Origin: JAUIAI01 sp049680625
GTDB lineage: Bacteria; Pseudomonadota; Gammaproteobacteria; Burkholderiales; Burkholderiaceae_E
DNA: 64,000 bases
Direction: 5' to 3'
Assembly: GCA_049680625.1 (NCBI GenBank)
Contig: JBAUID010000028.1
Coordinates: forward strand, 23,566 to 87,565
A model generated the notes under the pieces. It saw only the letters and a list, made by a program, of their open reading frames with translations. It was not told where the DNA came from and made no database searches. This document shows, piece after piece, positions 33,971 to 42,389 of this stretch. Positions within the stretch are counted from its first letter, which is position 1. Every line of letters begins with the position of its first letter. A program made the translations under genes and the position numbers.

Positions 33971-34495
33971 TTGATTGGGTCAACATTTCCTGACACGAGG
34001 ATATTTCAGTTGAGTTCAGACAGGTCAAAAACCGGCAGACCATTCATTGCCGGACCGATCAGCTCAGATGAGCCCGCCACTGCGCGTTTCGATGCCCAGA
34101 CTGCTGATCGAACAGTCCTTATCGTTGAAGACAACCCGGATATCCGTCGCTTGTTGAGTGTCATGCTCAACGGAGTTGATGCCAAGCTGAACCTTCTGTC
34201 AGATGGTCACGCGATGTCCGAACAAATTCAGCATTTCAGTCCGCCCGCCGTTGTCATTCTCGATCGAATGTTGCCGGGTTTGTCGGGTGATCTGCTACTT
34301 AAAAAGATCCGTGACAGCGCCACCTGGAAAAACGTACCGGTAATCGTGATTTCTGCGCTGCGTCGAAAATTCGACGTCAACGAAGTTTTGGAGTCTGGTG
34401 CCGACATGTACATTCCAAAGCCACTGGATCGTCAAGTCCTGGTGGATGCGGTGACCAAGTACCTGAATCGGGAACCGGTTTCGTCAAACGCCTGA
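33971..34495 (+). CDS. Response regulator (receiver) with N-terminal extension
   Basis: A CheY-like receiver occupies the last 125 residues: 'LIVEDNPDIRR', phosphoacceptor Asp98 in 'VVILDRMLPG', 'VIVISAL', and Lys150 in 'MYIPKPLDR' (numbered from TTG 33971). The start is unclear. TTG 33971 has no good ribosome site, while TTG 34010 has GAGG upstream and would shorten the protein by 13 residues. The 30-45 residue lead is polar and unassigned. It has no output domain and closely resembles the first receiver. A strong terminator follows. Confidence 0.85.
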   Translation: MIGSTFPDTRIFQLSSDRSKTGRPFIAGPISSDEPATARFDAQTADRTVLIVEDNPDIRRLLSVMLNGVDAKLNLLSDGHAMSEQIQHFSPPAVVILDRMLPGLSGDLLLKKIRDSATWKNVPVIVISALRRKFDVNEVLESGADMYIPKPLDRQVLVDAVTKYLNREPVSSNA

Positions 34496-34521
34496 CCCCC
34501 AAAAACAGCACTAACACCGAG

Positions 34522-34553
34522 AAAAAAATGCGGCCAACCGGCCGCTTTTTTTT
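34522..34553. terminator. Bidirectional intrinsic terminator
   Basis: GCGGCC-AACC-GGCCGC forms a 6-bp GC stem at 34530-34545. It is preceded by an A-run and followed by eight Ts, so it can stop transcription of both the receiver gene (plus) and the convergent amidohydrolase gene (minus). Confidence 0.9.
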
Positions 34554-34567
34554 CTCGTGACCACCCT

Positions 34568-36274
34568 TCAACCCAGCGCCTGCGCTCCGCGCAGCACACG
34601 GCCCGGGCGGGCGCCGGTATCTTCGCCGTTAACGCTGACTTCTTCACCCCGTACAAAAGTATGGCGATAGCCGCGGGCGCGTTGCAAAATTCGCCGCCCG
34701 CCAGCCGGTAAGTCGTAAGCCACGTAAGGTTTGTCCAGCCCAAGGGCGGAAAAGTCGATCAGGTTCAAGTCGGCACGGTAACCCGGCCCGATGACGCCGC
34801 GATCCATTAATCCGTAGGTTCGGGCGGTGGCCTGGGTTTGTTTGTGAACCAGCAATTCCAGCGGCAGCTTTTGACCACGGGTGCGATCGCGGCCCCAATG
34901 GGTTAACAAACTAGTCGGAGAACTCGAGTCACAAATCAAACCCACATGCGCACCACCGTCAGCAACACCGCAAACCGTATTCGGGCTGAGCAGTAACTCT
35001 TCGACCACGCGCAAGTCGCCGTGGGTGTAGTTCTCGAACTGGTGCAGCAAAATATTATTGCCGTCGTCAGCCAGCAGCAGTTCGAGGGTCAGCTCAAACG
35101 GGTCGCGGCCCTGGGCGGCAGCCAAGGCCGCAATGGCGCGTTCCGGAGCCGGCTCGTAATCCACCGGTTCGCCCAGCTCAAAGGTGCGGGCAATAGCAGA
35201 CGCCATCCATTTGCCATGGCCGTCGGCCGGTCGCTCGGCAATGAGTCGGTGGCGAAGCTGTGCATCAGCCGCAACCCGGCGAATTCGCTCTGCATCACCC
35301 AACGGTGCAAGTTCTTTCCAAAGTGGATGGGTTATCCACGGGTGAACCGAACCCTTAAGACTCATCAACACCCCAATAGCGCGCGAACCGACCTGGGCCG
35401 TAACCGACAATCCATCTGCAACAGCCGCGTTGACTCCGGCCAGGGTTTCCCGCCACAGATCCGGCGCATTGTCCACCTGGATTAACAACACGGACAGGGG
35501 CCGCTGCGCGATCTCTGCCGCCTTTCGCATACGGTCAAAGTCGCCAGCGCCAAAGTCTGAGTTCACTTCAATAACACCTTTACCAGCCCGTGCCATTGCC
35601 CTGGCCAAACCAGCCAGTTCCGGCTCAGCAGCACTCAGGCTAGGGGTGGCAGAACCGTCAGCTGCCCGGTGTTTGGTTGTGCGTGAGGTGGTAAAGCCCA
35701 GCGCGCCGTCGTGCAGGGCTTGTTCCAGCAAGCGACCCATTTCAGCAATTTCAGCTTCCGTTGGCTGCTCGGTGTGATCCGCCCCGCGTTCACCCATCAC
35801 GTAAAACCGCAAGGCCGCATGGGGGACTTGGGCGCCAATATCCATGCTGCGCCTGGTGGACTCAAGAACGTTTAAGTAGTCGCCAAAAGATTCCCATTCA
35901 AAACTCAGGCCTTCAGACAACACCGACTCGGGAATATCTTCAACCCCTTCCATCAGATTGATCAGGTAACGTTCACTGCCCTTGCGCACCGGGGCAAAAC
36001 CAACACCGCAGTTCCCAAAGACAGTCGAAGTCACCCCGTGCCAGGAGGATGGAGTCATGGCTGGATCCCAGGTGGCCTGACCATCGTAATGGGTGTGAAT
36101 ATCTACCCAGCCAGGGGTCAGCATCAAGCCATCCGCATCAATCTCGCGATGACCAGCGGCGAGCTTGCTACCGACCTCGCGAATATGCCCTTCAGCCACA
36201 GCAACGTCGGCGCGCTGCGCCGGAGCGCCGGTACCGTCAATGACGGTGGCGTTGCGAATGACAAGTTCATGCAT
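34568..36274 (-). CDS. N-acyl-D-amino-acid deacylase-like amidohydrolase
   Basis: This 568-residue metal-dependent hydrolase has 'LTPGWVDIHTHYDGQATWDP' near 54-73 (the H-x-H metal site), 'GVTSTVFGNCGVGFAPVRKG' near 80-99 and 'TPNTVCGVADGGAHVG'-like sequence near 427-445 ('SPNTVCGVADGGAHVGLICD'). It fits the D-aminoacylase / dihydroorotase-like superfamily, which deacylates N-acyl-D-amino acids or related amides. The ATG at 36274 has a strong AGGAGA site 7 nt upstream; the in-frame ATG at 36316 is not favoured. It interrupts two groups of signalling genes and is probably unrelated to them. Confidence 0.85.
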   Translation of the reverse strand: MHELVIRNATVIDGTGAPAQRADVAVAEGHIREVGSKLAAGHREIDADGLMLTPGWVDIHTHYDGQATWDPAMTPSSWHGVTSTVFGNCGVGFAPVRKGSERYLINLMEGVEDIPESVLSEGLSFEWESFGDYLNVLESTRRSMDIGAQVPHAALRFYVMGERGADHTEQPTEAEIAEMGRLLEQALHDGALGFTTSRTTKHRAADGSATPSLSAAEPELAGLARAMARAGKGVIEVNSDFGAGDFDRMRKAAEIAQRPLSVLLIQVDNAPDLWRETLAGVNAAVADGLSVTAQVGSRAIGVLMSLKGSVHPWITHPLWKELAPLGDAERIRRVAADAQLRHRLIAERPADGHGKWMASAIARTFELGEPVDYEPAPERAIAALAAAQGRDPFELTLELLLADDGNNILLHQFENYTHGDLRVVEELLLSPNTVCGVADGGAHVGLICDSSSPTSLLTHWGRDRTRGQKLPLELLVHKQTQATARTYGLMDRGVIGPGYRADLNLIDFSALGLDKPYVAYDLPAGGRRILQRARGYRHTFVRGEEVSVNGEDTGARPGRVLRGAQALG

Positions 36275-36535
36275 AGGGAAGTCTCCTGTATTGCGAATAT
36301 CGTGGTGGCGCAGCATTGCAGCTTCGTCAAAACCGCTTGTACCCCGTTTGTACCACGAGATAAGCCTGTTTTCGACCGATCTTCAAACGATTTCCAACGC
36401 CTGCATTACTGATAATAAGTCTTATCCGGAGCCGAAGAGGCCACCTCAACCGCTCCTCAGTTTTTTCCGGCACAAATCGCCCTGACAGCGTATGCGAAGC
36501 CAAGAACGCCAGCTCCAGCAGACAAGGAAGTTGAA

Positions 36536-36859
36536 ATGCTCATCACCCGAACGGTTCAAAACGACCTCACCATTCTTCATGTGTGCCTGCAGCGCCTGGA
36601 CGGCTCGAATGCCAACTCAGTACGGCTGGCAGCAGCCGATTACGTGGCCGAGGCGCCAGGCCGCGTTGTCCTGGATTTATCTGATGTGAACTTTGTCGAT
36701 TCAAGCGGACTTGGCTCACTGGTTGCCCTGCATAAAACCATGCGTGACGGCCGAAAACTTGAAATTGCCGGCGCCGCCAACAGCGTACTGTCTTTGTTCA
36801 AACTCACCCGGATGGATCGCGTATTTGTCATGCATCCAAGTATTGAACAAGTCAACTGA
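36536..36859 (+). CDS. STAS-domain anti-sigma factor antagonist
   Basis: The 107-residue protein is a stand-alone STAS domain like SpoIIAA/RsbV. The conserved phosphorylation-site segment 'LDLSDVNFVDSSGLGSLVAL' lies at 46-65, with Ser56/Ser57 as acceptor candidates. It is expected to bind the kinase encoded 35 bp downstream, which would phosphorylate and release it. An AAGGA site precedes the ATG. The divergent spacer 36275-36535 holds no gene. No PP2C phosphatase that would reactivate it is found in the window. Confidence 0.88.
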   Translation: MLITRTVQNDLTILHVCLQRLDGSNANSVRLAAADYVAEAPGRVVLDLSDVNFVDSSGLGSLVALHKTMRDGRKLEIAGAANSVLSLFKLTRMDRVFVMHPSIEQVN

Positions 36860-36876
36860 TGAACAGGTCAACTGAT
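36845..36876 (+). repeat. 16-bp tandem duplication at the STAS gene stop
   Basis: GAACAAGTCAACTGAT is followed immediately by GAACAGGTCAACTGAT (one mismatch). The TGA of the first copy is the stop codon of the STAS gene; the second copy sits in the spacer before the kinase gene. It looks like a recent slippage duplication. Confidence 0.8.
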
Positions 36877-36894
36877 TAAACGCGGGCCAATCGA

Positions 36895-37407
36895 ATGCAA
36901 CCAAGCACACTGCACCCTGTGCCCACTGACGCAGACGCAGACTCAGACCCAGACTCAGACGCACCGCGCCAGTTAGTATTAGTGGAAACGGTGCCGGCTG
37001 AGATGGTTGCCGTCTGCGAGTTGTCTGCGCGGGTTACCGCGGCGGTTCGCTGTTATATCAGCCAGGACCAGGCTGACATGCTCGACCTGGGGCTGACTGA
37101 AGCGGTTACTAACATTGTTCGCCACGGCTACAATGGTCAGGACGGAAACATCACCATTGACGTGGGGCTGGACAATCAGCGACTGTTTATCGAGGTTATC
37201 GACCAGGGGTCGCGAATTCCTGAAGAGGTATTAGCCCGTGACCCGGACGCCGCTTTCGACTTTGACCCGGACGACCTGGAGTCTATCCCCGAAGGCGGTA
37301 TGGGTATCGGACTGATAAAAAAAACTTTCGACGCGATGCGCTACGTCGTTGCCGACGGGGTCAACACGATGCACCTGGAGGTCATACTGCCCAATTCGGG
37401 AAGCTGA
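36895..37407 (+). CDS. RsbW-like anti-sigma factor / serine kinase (HATPase_c)
   Basis: The 170-residue protein has a GHKL ATPase domain (about 28-165): N box Glu69/Asn73 in 'LTEAVTNIVRHGYNG', G1 'EVIDQGSRIP' (Asp103) and G2 'PEGGMGIGLIKKTFD' near 132-146. This is the RsbW/SpoIIAB pattern, which phosphorylates a STAS partner and holds a sigma factor or other target. The N-terminus carries a Asp-Ala/Ser/Pro repeat (DADADSDPDSDA) from a hexanucleotide DNA repeat. No sigma factor gene is nearby. Confidence 0.88.
   Translation: MQPSTLHPVPTDADADSDPDSDAPRQLVLVETVPAEMVAVCELSARVTAAVRCYISQDQADMLDLGLTEAVTNIVRHGYNGQDGNITIDVGLDNQRLFIEVIDQGSRIPEEVLARDPDAAFDFDPDDLESIPEGGMGIGLIKKTFDAMRYVVADGVNTMHLEVILPNSGS
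36928..36963 (+). repeat. Six GACNCA hexanucleotide repeats
   Basis: GACGCA GACGCA GACTCA GACCCA GACTCA GACGCA runs for 36 bp in frame within the RsbW-like gene. It encodes alternating Asp with Ala, Ser or Pro. The repeat unit is a multiple of three, so gain or loss would change tail length without a frameshift. Confidence 0.85.
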
Positions 37408-37441
37408 ATCAATCGGGCCGCTGAAACCGAACGCACTCGGC

Positions 37442-38632
37442 TTAGTCTGCGCCCGCTGTTTGCGCCAGCCAGGCCGCAGCGCTACTAAGCGCACCCTCAC
37501 CATACGGCACTTTTTGAACGCATAAGGCCGCTTCGATCCCGCCCAGGGCACCAAGAATCATGGCCGGGTTTAAGTCACCGAGGTGACCGATCCGAAAAAC
37601 CCGACCAATCAGCGGACCGTTGCCACCTGCCATAGCCACCTGGAATTTCTCGCGGGCAACCCGGCGAATAGCTTCCGGATCGAAGCCCCCGGTGACTTCA
37701 ACCGTTGTCACAGAAACTGACCGGCAGGCCGGCTCGCGGGCGAAGAAATTTATTGAGCCGGCCGTGCTCCATGCCTGAACAGCGTGATGCACTGCGCCGG
37801 CCAGACGGGCGTGACGGGCTGTGATGTTGTCCAGCCCTTCCCGTTCAATCAACCGAAGCGATGCTTGCAAGCCAAACAGCAAGTGTTCCGGCGGCGTGCC
37901 GCAAAACTTCATATAACTGAGCGGATGCTGGCGACGATCCCAGTTCCAGTAAAACCGTAGGGCTGGGTTGGCGGTAATCTTTTTCTGAGCGGTTTCGTCA
38001 GCCGCCACAAAGGCCAGACCGGGCGGCAACATCAACCCCTTTTGGGACCCACCAATGGCCATATTGACCCCGAGGCCGTCCATATCAAAAGGTGCTGCCG
38101 CCAGAGACGCGACAACGTCGACCACTAGCAATGCCCGGTGGCCCACCGCGTCGATGGCCGCACGAACCGCCGCAATGTCGCTGGTGACACTACCGGCTGT
38201 ATCGGTATGCACGGCAAACACCGCGCCTATTTTTTGTTCCGTGTCAGCCCGCAGCGCCTCTTCAACCTGATTGGCATCAATCGGATAACCCTCGCGCCAG
38301 GGAATACGCACCACCGGGCGACCCAGGGCCTCGGTCTGCATCGCCCAGTTCTCTGAGAAATGGCCGGTACCCGGCACCAGCGCCGATTCGCCAACCTCAA
38401 GCGCGTTTTCAATGACAGCCTCCCAGCCACCATGGCCGTTGGAGGTAAACATCGTTACCACCCCGCTGGTTTTGAATACACGCTGCAAACCCGCCATACA
38501 ATCGTCGAGCACCATATCAAGCCGGTCGTCCGCCAGGTCCATAGGCTGACGATGCATCGCATCCAGAACCTCGTCCGGAATGTGGGTTGGGCCGGGAGAA
38601 TGCAAAAAGCGGTGACCGGGAATTCGACTCAT
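37442..38632 (-). CDS. Alanine/serine-glyoxylate aminotransferase family protein
   Basis: This 396-residue fold-type I PLP enzyme has 'HRFLHSPGPTHIPDEVLDAM' at the N-terminus, 'VTMFTSNGHGGWEAVIENAL' near 63 (cofactor phosphate region), 'ALLVVDVVASLAAAPFDMDG' near 170 and the PLP lysine in 'MAIGGSQKGLMLPPGLAFVA' near 200. Such enzymes transfer an amino group between serine or alanine and glyoxylate, as in photorespiration-like or C1 metabolism; some are 2-aminoethylphosphonate or ureidoglycine aminotransferases. The ATG at 38632 matches the family start; the in-frame start at 38713 adds 27 unrelated residues. It converges with the RsbW-like gene. Confidence 0.87.
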   Translation of the reverse strand: MSRIPGHRFLHSPGPTHIPDEVLDAMHRQPMDLADDRLDMVLDDCMAGLQRVFKTSGVVTMFTSNGHGGWEAVIENALEVGESALVPGTGHFSENWAMQTEALGRPVVRIPWREGYPIDANQVEEALRADTEQKIGAVFAVHTDTAGSVTSDIAAVRAAIDAVGHRALLVVDVVASLAAAPFDMDGLGVNMAIGGSQKGLMLPPGLAFVAADETAQKKITANPALRFYWNWDRRQHPLSYMKFCGTPPEHLLFGLQASLRLIEREGLDNITARHARLAGAVHHAVQAWSTAGSINFFAREPACRSVSVTTVEVTGGFDPEAIRRVAREKFQVAMAGGNGPLIGRVFRIGHLGDLNPAMILGALGGIEAALCVQKVPYGEGALSSAAAWLAQTAGAD

Positions 38633-38845
38633 GGCAGGCGCACTAAAGGAGTAAATGGGAAGTAACCGGGGCAAGTAACCGGGGGAGGCAAACCAGGGAA
38701 AGCAGACTGACAAGCTGCCAATATATTAAGCTACCCGAGACGGGCTCCGACCCAAAATACAACCCCCGGGCACCTCGAGCTGCGCAACCGATGGCCCACT
38801 GCAACAACCCTGAACAATAACCCCCATCCCGAGCCGCTTAACCGC

Positions 38846-38854
38846 TGCTACAAT
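38846..38854 (+). promoter_or_regulatory. Extended -10 promoter for tRNA-Ser
   Basis: TGC-TACAAT is an extended -10 element about 30 bp before the tRNA 5' end. It is followed by GGCGGCC, a GC-rich discriminator of the kind found at stringently controlled stable-RNA promoters. No clear -35 was identified. Confidence 0.55.
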
Positions 38855-38883
38855 GGCGGCCTGAGCATTCAATTGGGATGCCC

Positions 38884-38976
38884 GGAGACGTGGCCGAGTG
38901 GTCGAAGGCACTCCCCTGCTAAGGGAGCATCCGGTCAAAAGCTGGATCGAGGGTTCGAATCCCTCCGTCTCCGCCA
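38884..38976 (+). tRNA. serX: tRNA-Ser(GCU)
   Basis: The sequence folds as a class II tRNA. The acceptor GGAGACG pairs with CGTCTCC, the anticodon stem CTCCC/GGGAG encloses loop CTGCTAA with anticodon GCT, there is a long variable arm, and the T arm is GAGGG-TTCGAAT-CCCTC. The discriminator is G and CCA is encoded (38974-38976). It reads AGC/AGU serine codons. An intrinsic terminator follows 5 bp later. The gene symbol is tentative. Confidence 0.97.
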
Positions 38977-38980
38977 AGTA

Positions 38981-39006
38981 AAAGCCCGCACCAGCGGGCT
39001 TTTATA
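38981..39006 (+). terminator. Terminator of tRNA-Ser
   Basis: AAAGCCCGC-ACCA-GCGGGCTTT is a perfect hairpin with 9-bp arms ending in TTTAT, starting 5 bp after the tRNA CCA end. It is a standard intrinsic terminator. Confidence 0.85.
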
Positions 39007-39457
39007 TTGGCGCAGACGGTTGCCGAGCACTGCTCGGCTCAGGGAGTCGGAGCGGGAACCCTCGACGTATTCGACGAGCCGCGGAGACGGGAGCCGCCTG
39101 CCTGCGGCGACCATCGAGAGGGGTCGCTTGCAAGCGACCCCGGAGTTGCGGGCTGAAAATCGACAACAATCAGCAACCCGACCAACCGCTAGCTCCAGTA
39201 GTATGCCCACGGCTCGAATACGCAACCGAATCCCGCGCTAACCGAAAAAATGACACGGTGACGGGAGCAAGCACTGCGCGCGTTCGGGATTCGAAAAGCG
39301 GCGCCTGCCAGCGCCGGTTCGGGAGAATCCCACCAAATCCGCACCGAAGTGACGCGCCAGCGAGCTGATTTAGCGGATTTCAATTTTCTCAGCCGGTTTC
39401 GGCACAACCCCGGGCAACAACCGCCCTTCGTTTCAACGCCAGCCCCAAATCCGAGTA
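39007..39457. other. Non-coding, palindrome-rich spacer after tRNA-Ser
   Basis: No credible gene is seen. The stretch contains GCCGAGCA-C-TGCTCGGC at 39022-39038 and a perfect 22-bp palindrome with 11-bp arms (GGGGTCGCTTG / CAAGCGACCCC) at 39120-39141. Several shorter GC-rich inverted repeats occur, for example around CTCGACGTATTCGACGAG at 39061. Position beside a tRNA gene fits a relic of an integrated element or a REP-like intergenic repeat, but no integrase or tRNA 3'-end duplicate was found here. Confidence 0.5.
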
Positions 39458-41536
39458 TCAACCCAACACAATCAAGCTATCCCCCGCCCTGACCCCCTGC
39501 CCCTGCGGCAGCACAAACACCGGATTGATCTCGGCCTCTATCAACCGTGTGCCAAGCGTCTCTACCATGCTGGCAAAAGCCAAGATCGTGTCGATCAATG
39601 CGTCAACATCCGCCTTGGGTCTACCCCGGAACCCCCTGAGCAGCACGCTGGATTTAACCTCATTGATCATCGAAAGCGCGCTGTCCCGGTTCAGTGGCAA
39701 CAAACGAATCGCCACATCTTTATAGATCTCAGTTGTCACCCCACCTGCCCCCAGCAACACATAGGCGCCGAGCTGGGGGTCACGGTTAAAACCGAGAATC
39801 ATCTCAACCCCGCCGCGGATCATTTCCTGTACCAAAAAACCGTCAACCCTGGCTGAGCTTGCAGCACGCACGCGCGCCAACATGTCGGTGCAGGTCTGGC
39901 CGACATCCGCTGGTGAAACATTGAGCGCCACCCCGCCCAATTCAGATTTGTGCAAAATCTCGCTGGAAAGAATTTTAATGACGACCGGGCCATCGAAAGC
40001 CTTAGCTGCTTTTGCTGCCCCTGCCGATGTCATCGCGGTCACCTCGCGGGTAACTGGCACGCCAAAGCGCGAAAAAAGTGCTTTAGCATCGGCTTCATTC
40101 AGTGAACCCGCGGCAATGCCAGCGCAATCCACATCTTCGCGGCGCAATGAATGTGCCGCAACAATTGGGCCGCGGGGCACCAGGCCACTGAGCGCCGCAG
40201 CACAGCTTTCCGGCGCCGAGAAGGCGGGGATGCCGTTGACATTCAAATGTTTGACGATGTTGGGTGCGTCTGGGCTGACATAACACAGGAACGGTTTGTC
40301 GGTCTGCGCAAGCGAAGCGAGCACCGGGCGCGCCACCAGGTCGGGCTGGGCAATTGATGACGAACCCACGACGACCACTATGGAATCGTAAGACGGGCTT
40401 TCGATAAGAATTTTGAGAATCGCACGAAACAAGTCTGGCTTAAGCCCAGCCAGGGTGACATCAATCGGATTGTTATCCAGGGCCGCATCCTGAAGCGAAA
40501 GCGCGCGCAGTTTTGTTGCCGTGACGTCATCGGGCACGGGCATGTCCAACCCGGCAAGGCCCATATTGTCAGCCACCACGGTTGCGGCACCACCGGTGGA
40601 TGTCACGATGGCTACCCGTCGACCAGCCATTCGCCGCCCCTGCGACAAGGCGGCCGGAATATCCAGCAGATCCGCGAATGTCTGAGCCCTGATGACACCC
40701 AGCTGAGAAAAAAGTGCGTCATAAACCTCGTCAGCACCAGCCAGGGCGCCGGTATGCGACACTGCGGAGCGTGCACCGGATTCGGAACGCCCCACCTTGT
40801 AAGCAACGAGACTTTTACCAGCCGCAACCACTTTGCTGGCGGCAGCACGAAAACTGCTTACGTTGCGGATCGTTTCCAGATACATAGCAACCACCGATGT
40901 TGCCTCGTCATCAGCAAGCGCATCCAGAAAATCAGCAACATCCAGATCACACTCGTTGCCGGTGGCAACCAGTTTGGAAAAACCAATACCACGGGCCACC
41001 GCCCGTGACAGCAGCGAGCCTAGAATGCCGCCCGACTGCGACAGTAACGCGACCCGACCCACCGGGAATTCATCAACCTCCATTGCGCCGCTGGCGGTAA
41101 GCGGTATGCCATCGGTCAGATTTACCAGGCCAATTGTGTTTGGCCCCAACAAGCGCATGGCCCCGGCGGCGTCACGCAGGCTGTCCTGACGGGCACGGCC
41201 TTGCTCACCAGCCTCACCAAAACCAGAGGCGAGCACCACAGCGGCCCTGGTACCCCGTGCGGCCAGGTCTTTCACCGCATCGATAACGCGATCAGCGCCA
41301 ACAAGAACCAGGCCAAGGTCCGGCGACTCGGGCAAATCAGCGGCACTGGCATAACTGGTGAGGCCCGCCACCGTGTCGTTGCGCGGGTTTATCGGATATA
41401 TCGCGCCTTGGTAGCTCTGCCGCTGCAAATGCGCAATCGGCCGTCCGGTGAGTTTGGCCGGATCGTTCGAGGCGCCGACAACGGCGATGCTGGCCGGTTG
41501 GAGAATCGTTTTGACAATCGACACCGGCACCGTCAT
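39458..41536 (-). CDS. NDP-forming acyl-CoA synthetase
   Basis: The 692-residue protein fuses both halves of ADP-forming acyl-CoA synthetase. An N-terminal CoA-binding Rossmann domain ('SIAVVGASNDPAKLTGRPIA', 15-34) and ligase domains contain the phosphohistidine segment 'SAVSHTGALAGADEVYDALF' near 258-277. A C-terminal ATP-grasp part follows ('GPVVIKILSSEILHKSELGG', near 517). It makes an acyl-CoA from acid, CoA and ATP, or the reverse with ATP gain. It overlaps the preceding enoyl-CoA hydratase gene (ATGA) and is the last gene of the minus-strand catabolic operon. Confidence 0.92.
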   Translation of the reverse strand: MTVPVSIVKTILQPASIAVVGASNDPAKLTGRPIAHLQRQSYQGAIYPINPRNDTVAGLTSYASAADLPESPDLGLVLVGADRVIDAVKDLAARGTRAAVVLASGFGEAGEQGRARQDSLRDAAGAMRLLGPNTIGLVNLTDGIPLTASGAMEVDEFPVGRVALLSQSGGILGSLLSRAVARGIGFSKLVATGNECDLDVADFLDALADDEATSVVAMYLETIRNVSSFRAAASKVVAAGKSLVAYKVGRSESGARSAVSHTGALAGADEVYDALFSQLGVIRAQTFADLLDIPAALSQGRRMAGRRVAIVTSTGGAATVVADNMGLAGLDMPVPDDVTATKLRALSLQDAALDNNPIDVTLAGLKPDLFRAILKILIESPSYDSIVVVVGSSSIAQPDLVARPVLASLAQTDKPFLCYVSPDAPNIVKHLNVNGIPAFSAPESCAAALSGLVPRGPIVAAHSLRREDVDCAGIAAGSLNEADAKALFSRFGVPVTREVTAMTSAGAAKAAKAFDGPVVIKILSSEILHKSELGGVALNVSPADVGQTCTDMLARVRAASSARVDGFLVQEMIRGGVEMILGFNRDPQLGAYVLLGAGGVTTEIYKDVAIRLLPLNRDSALSMINEVKSSVLLRGFRGRPKADVDALIDTILAFASMVETLGTRLIEAEINPVFVLPQGQGVRAGDSLIVLG

Positions 41537-42348
41537 TTGGACCCTTTGTTTAGAAAACTCTCAACCGAGTGGCGATGCTCAGCGGTGGTGTAGCAAACTG
41601 CTTGTGCCTGTCGTCCCAGTGAAAAAATTTCATCTTCGCTGCGCTCAAAAGTGCGATCGATGATTTCTTTGGTCAGCGCGATAGCCGTTGGTGAACCGAT
41701 GGTCAGTTCCCTGGCCCAGGCATCAGCGTCAGCCAACAGTTTATCCGGCTCAGATACGCGATCGATCATGCCAATGGCCAGTGCTTCTTCTGTCTGAAGC
41801 ACGCGGGCTGAGAGGATCAGTTCTTTGGCCTTGGACAAACCCACCCGGCGGGGCAGGAAATACATGCCACCGCCATCTGAGACGAGCCCGCGTTTGATGA
41901 AGCTCATGCTCATCTTGACCCCGCTTGCTGCAATGATGAAATCGCAGGCCAGCGCCGTATCAAGACCCAACCCAAAGGCTGCGCCGTTAACCGCGGCAAT
42001 AACCGGCTTGGTGACCCCGTGAATGGCAGCAACGCCCCGATGAGTGCTCTTTTGGCGCTTCCATCCGTTGAATGCGACTTCACCAGTGGGCGCTTCAAGA
42101 CGCGCCTTCATGCCAGCGATATCCCCGCCCGAACAGAAACCTTTGCCAGCGCCCGTTAAGATGATGGCGCGCACGGACTTGTCTGCATCAGCAACTGTAA
42201 ACGCGTCGATCAGCTCGCCGCGCATGGCGTCGTTGATGGCATTGAGCACCTCGGGCCGGTTCAAGGTAATCGTTGCAATCCCGTCTTGCCGAGACATCAA
42301 CAGGAATTCGTACGCGGGGTTTTCTGCCATGCTCATTTGGGTTTCCAT
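41533..42348 (-). CDS. Enoyl-CoA hydratase/isomerase family protein
   Basis: The 271-residue crotonase-fold protein has the oxyanion-hole segments 'GAGKGFCSGGDIAGMKARL' near 65 and 'AAVNGAAFGLGLDTALACDF' near 117-136, then 'SDGGGMYFLPRRVGLSKAKE' near 156-175. It acts on a CoA thioester by hydration, isomerisation or a related reaction. The ATG at 42348 has no strong ribosome site; in-frame Met codons at 42336 and 42330 are alternatives. It overlaps the synthetase gene and follows MmgE/PrpD by 41 bp. Confidence 0.9.
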   Translation of the reverse strand: METQMSMAENPAYEFLLMSRQDGIATITLNRPEVLNAINDAMRGELIDAFTVADADKSVRAIILTGAGKGFCSGGDIAGMKARLEAPTGEVAFNGWKRQKSTHRGVAAIHGVTKPVIAAVNGAAFGLGLDTALACDFIIAASGVKMSMSFIKRGLVSDGGGMYFLPRRVGLSKAKELILSARVLQTEEALAIGMIDRVSEPDKLLADADAWARELTIGSPTAIALTKEIIDRTFERSEDEIFSLGRQAQAVCYTTAEHRHSVESFLNKGSK

Positions 42349-42389
42349 TGAGTAATTTGTCAGGTGATCAGGTGATATCGCAGGACGGA

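Noticed and set aside
38726..39225. Minus-strand frames reading AETEGFEPSIQLLTG and RRRRDSNPRSSF
   Set aside because: These are the well-known false proteins produced by translating tRNA-Ser genes; the tRNA fold here is complete.
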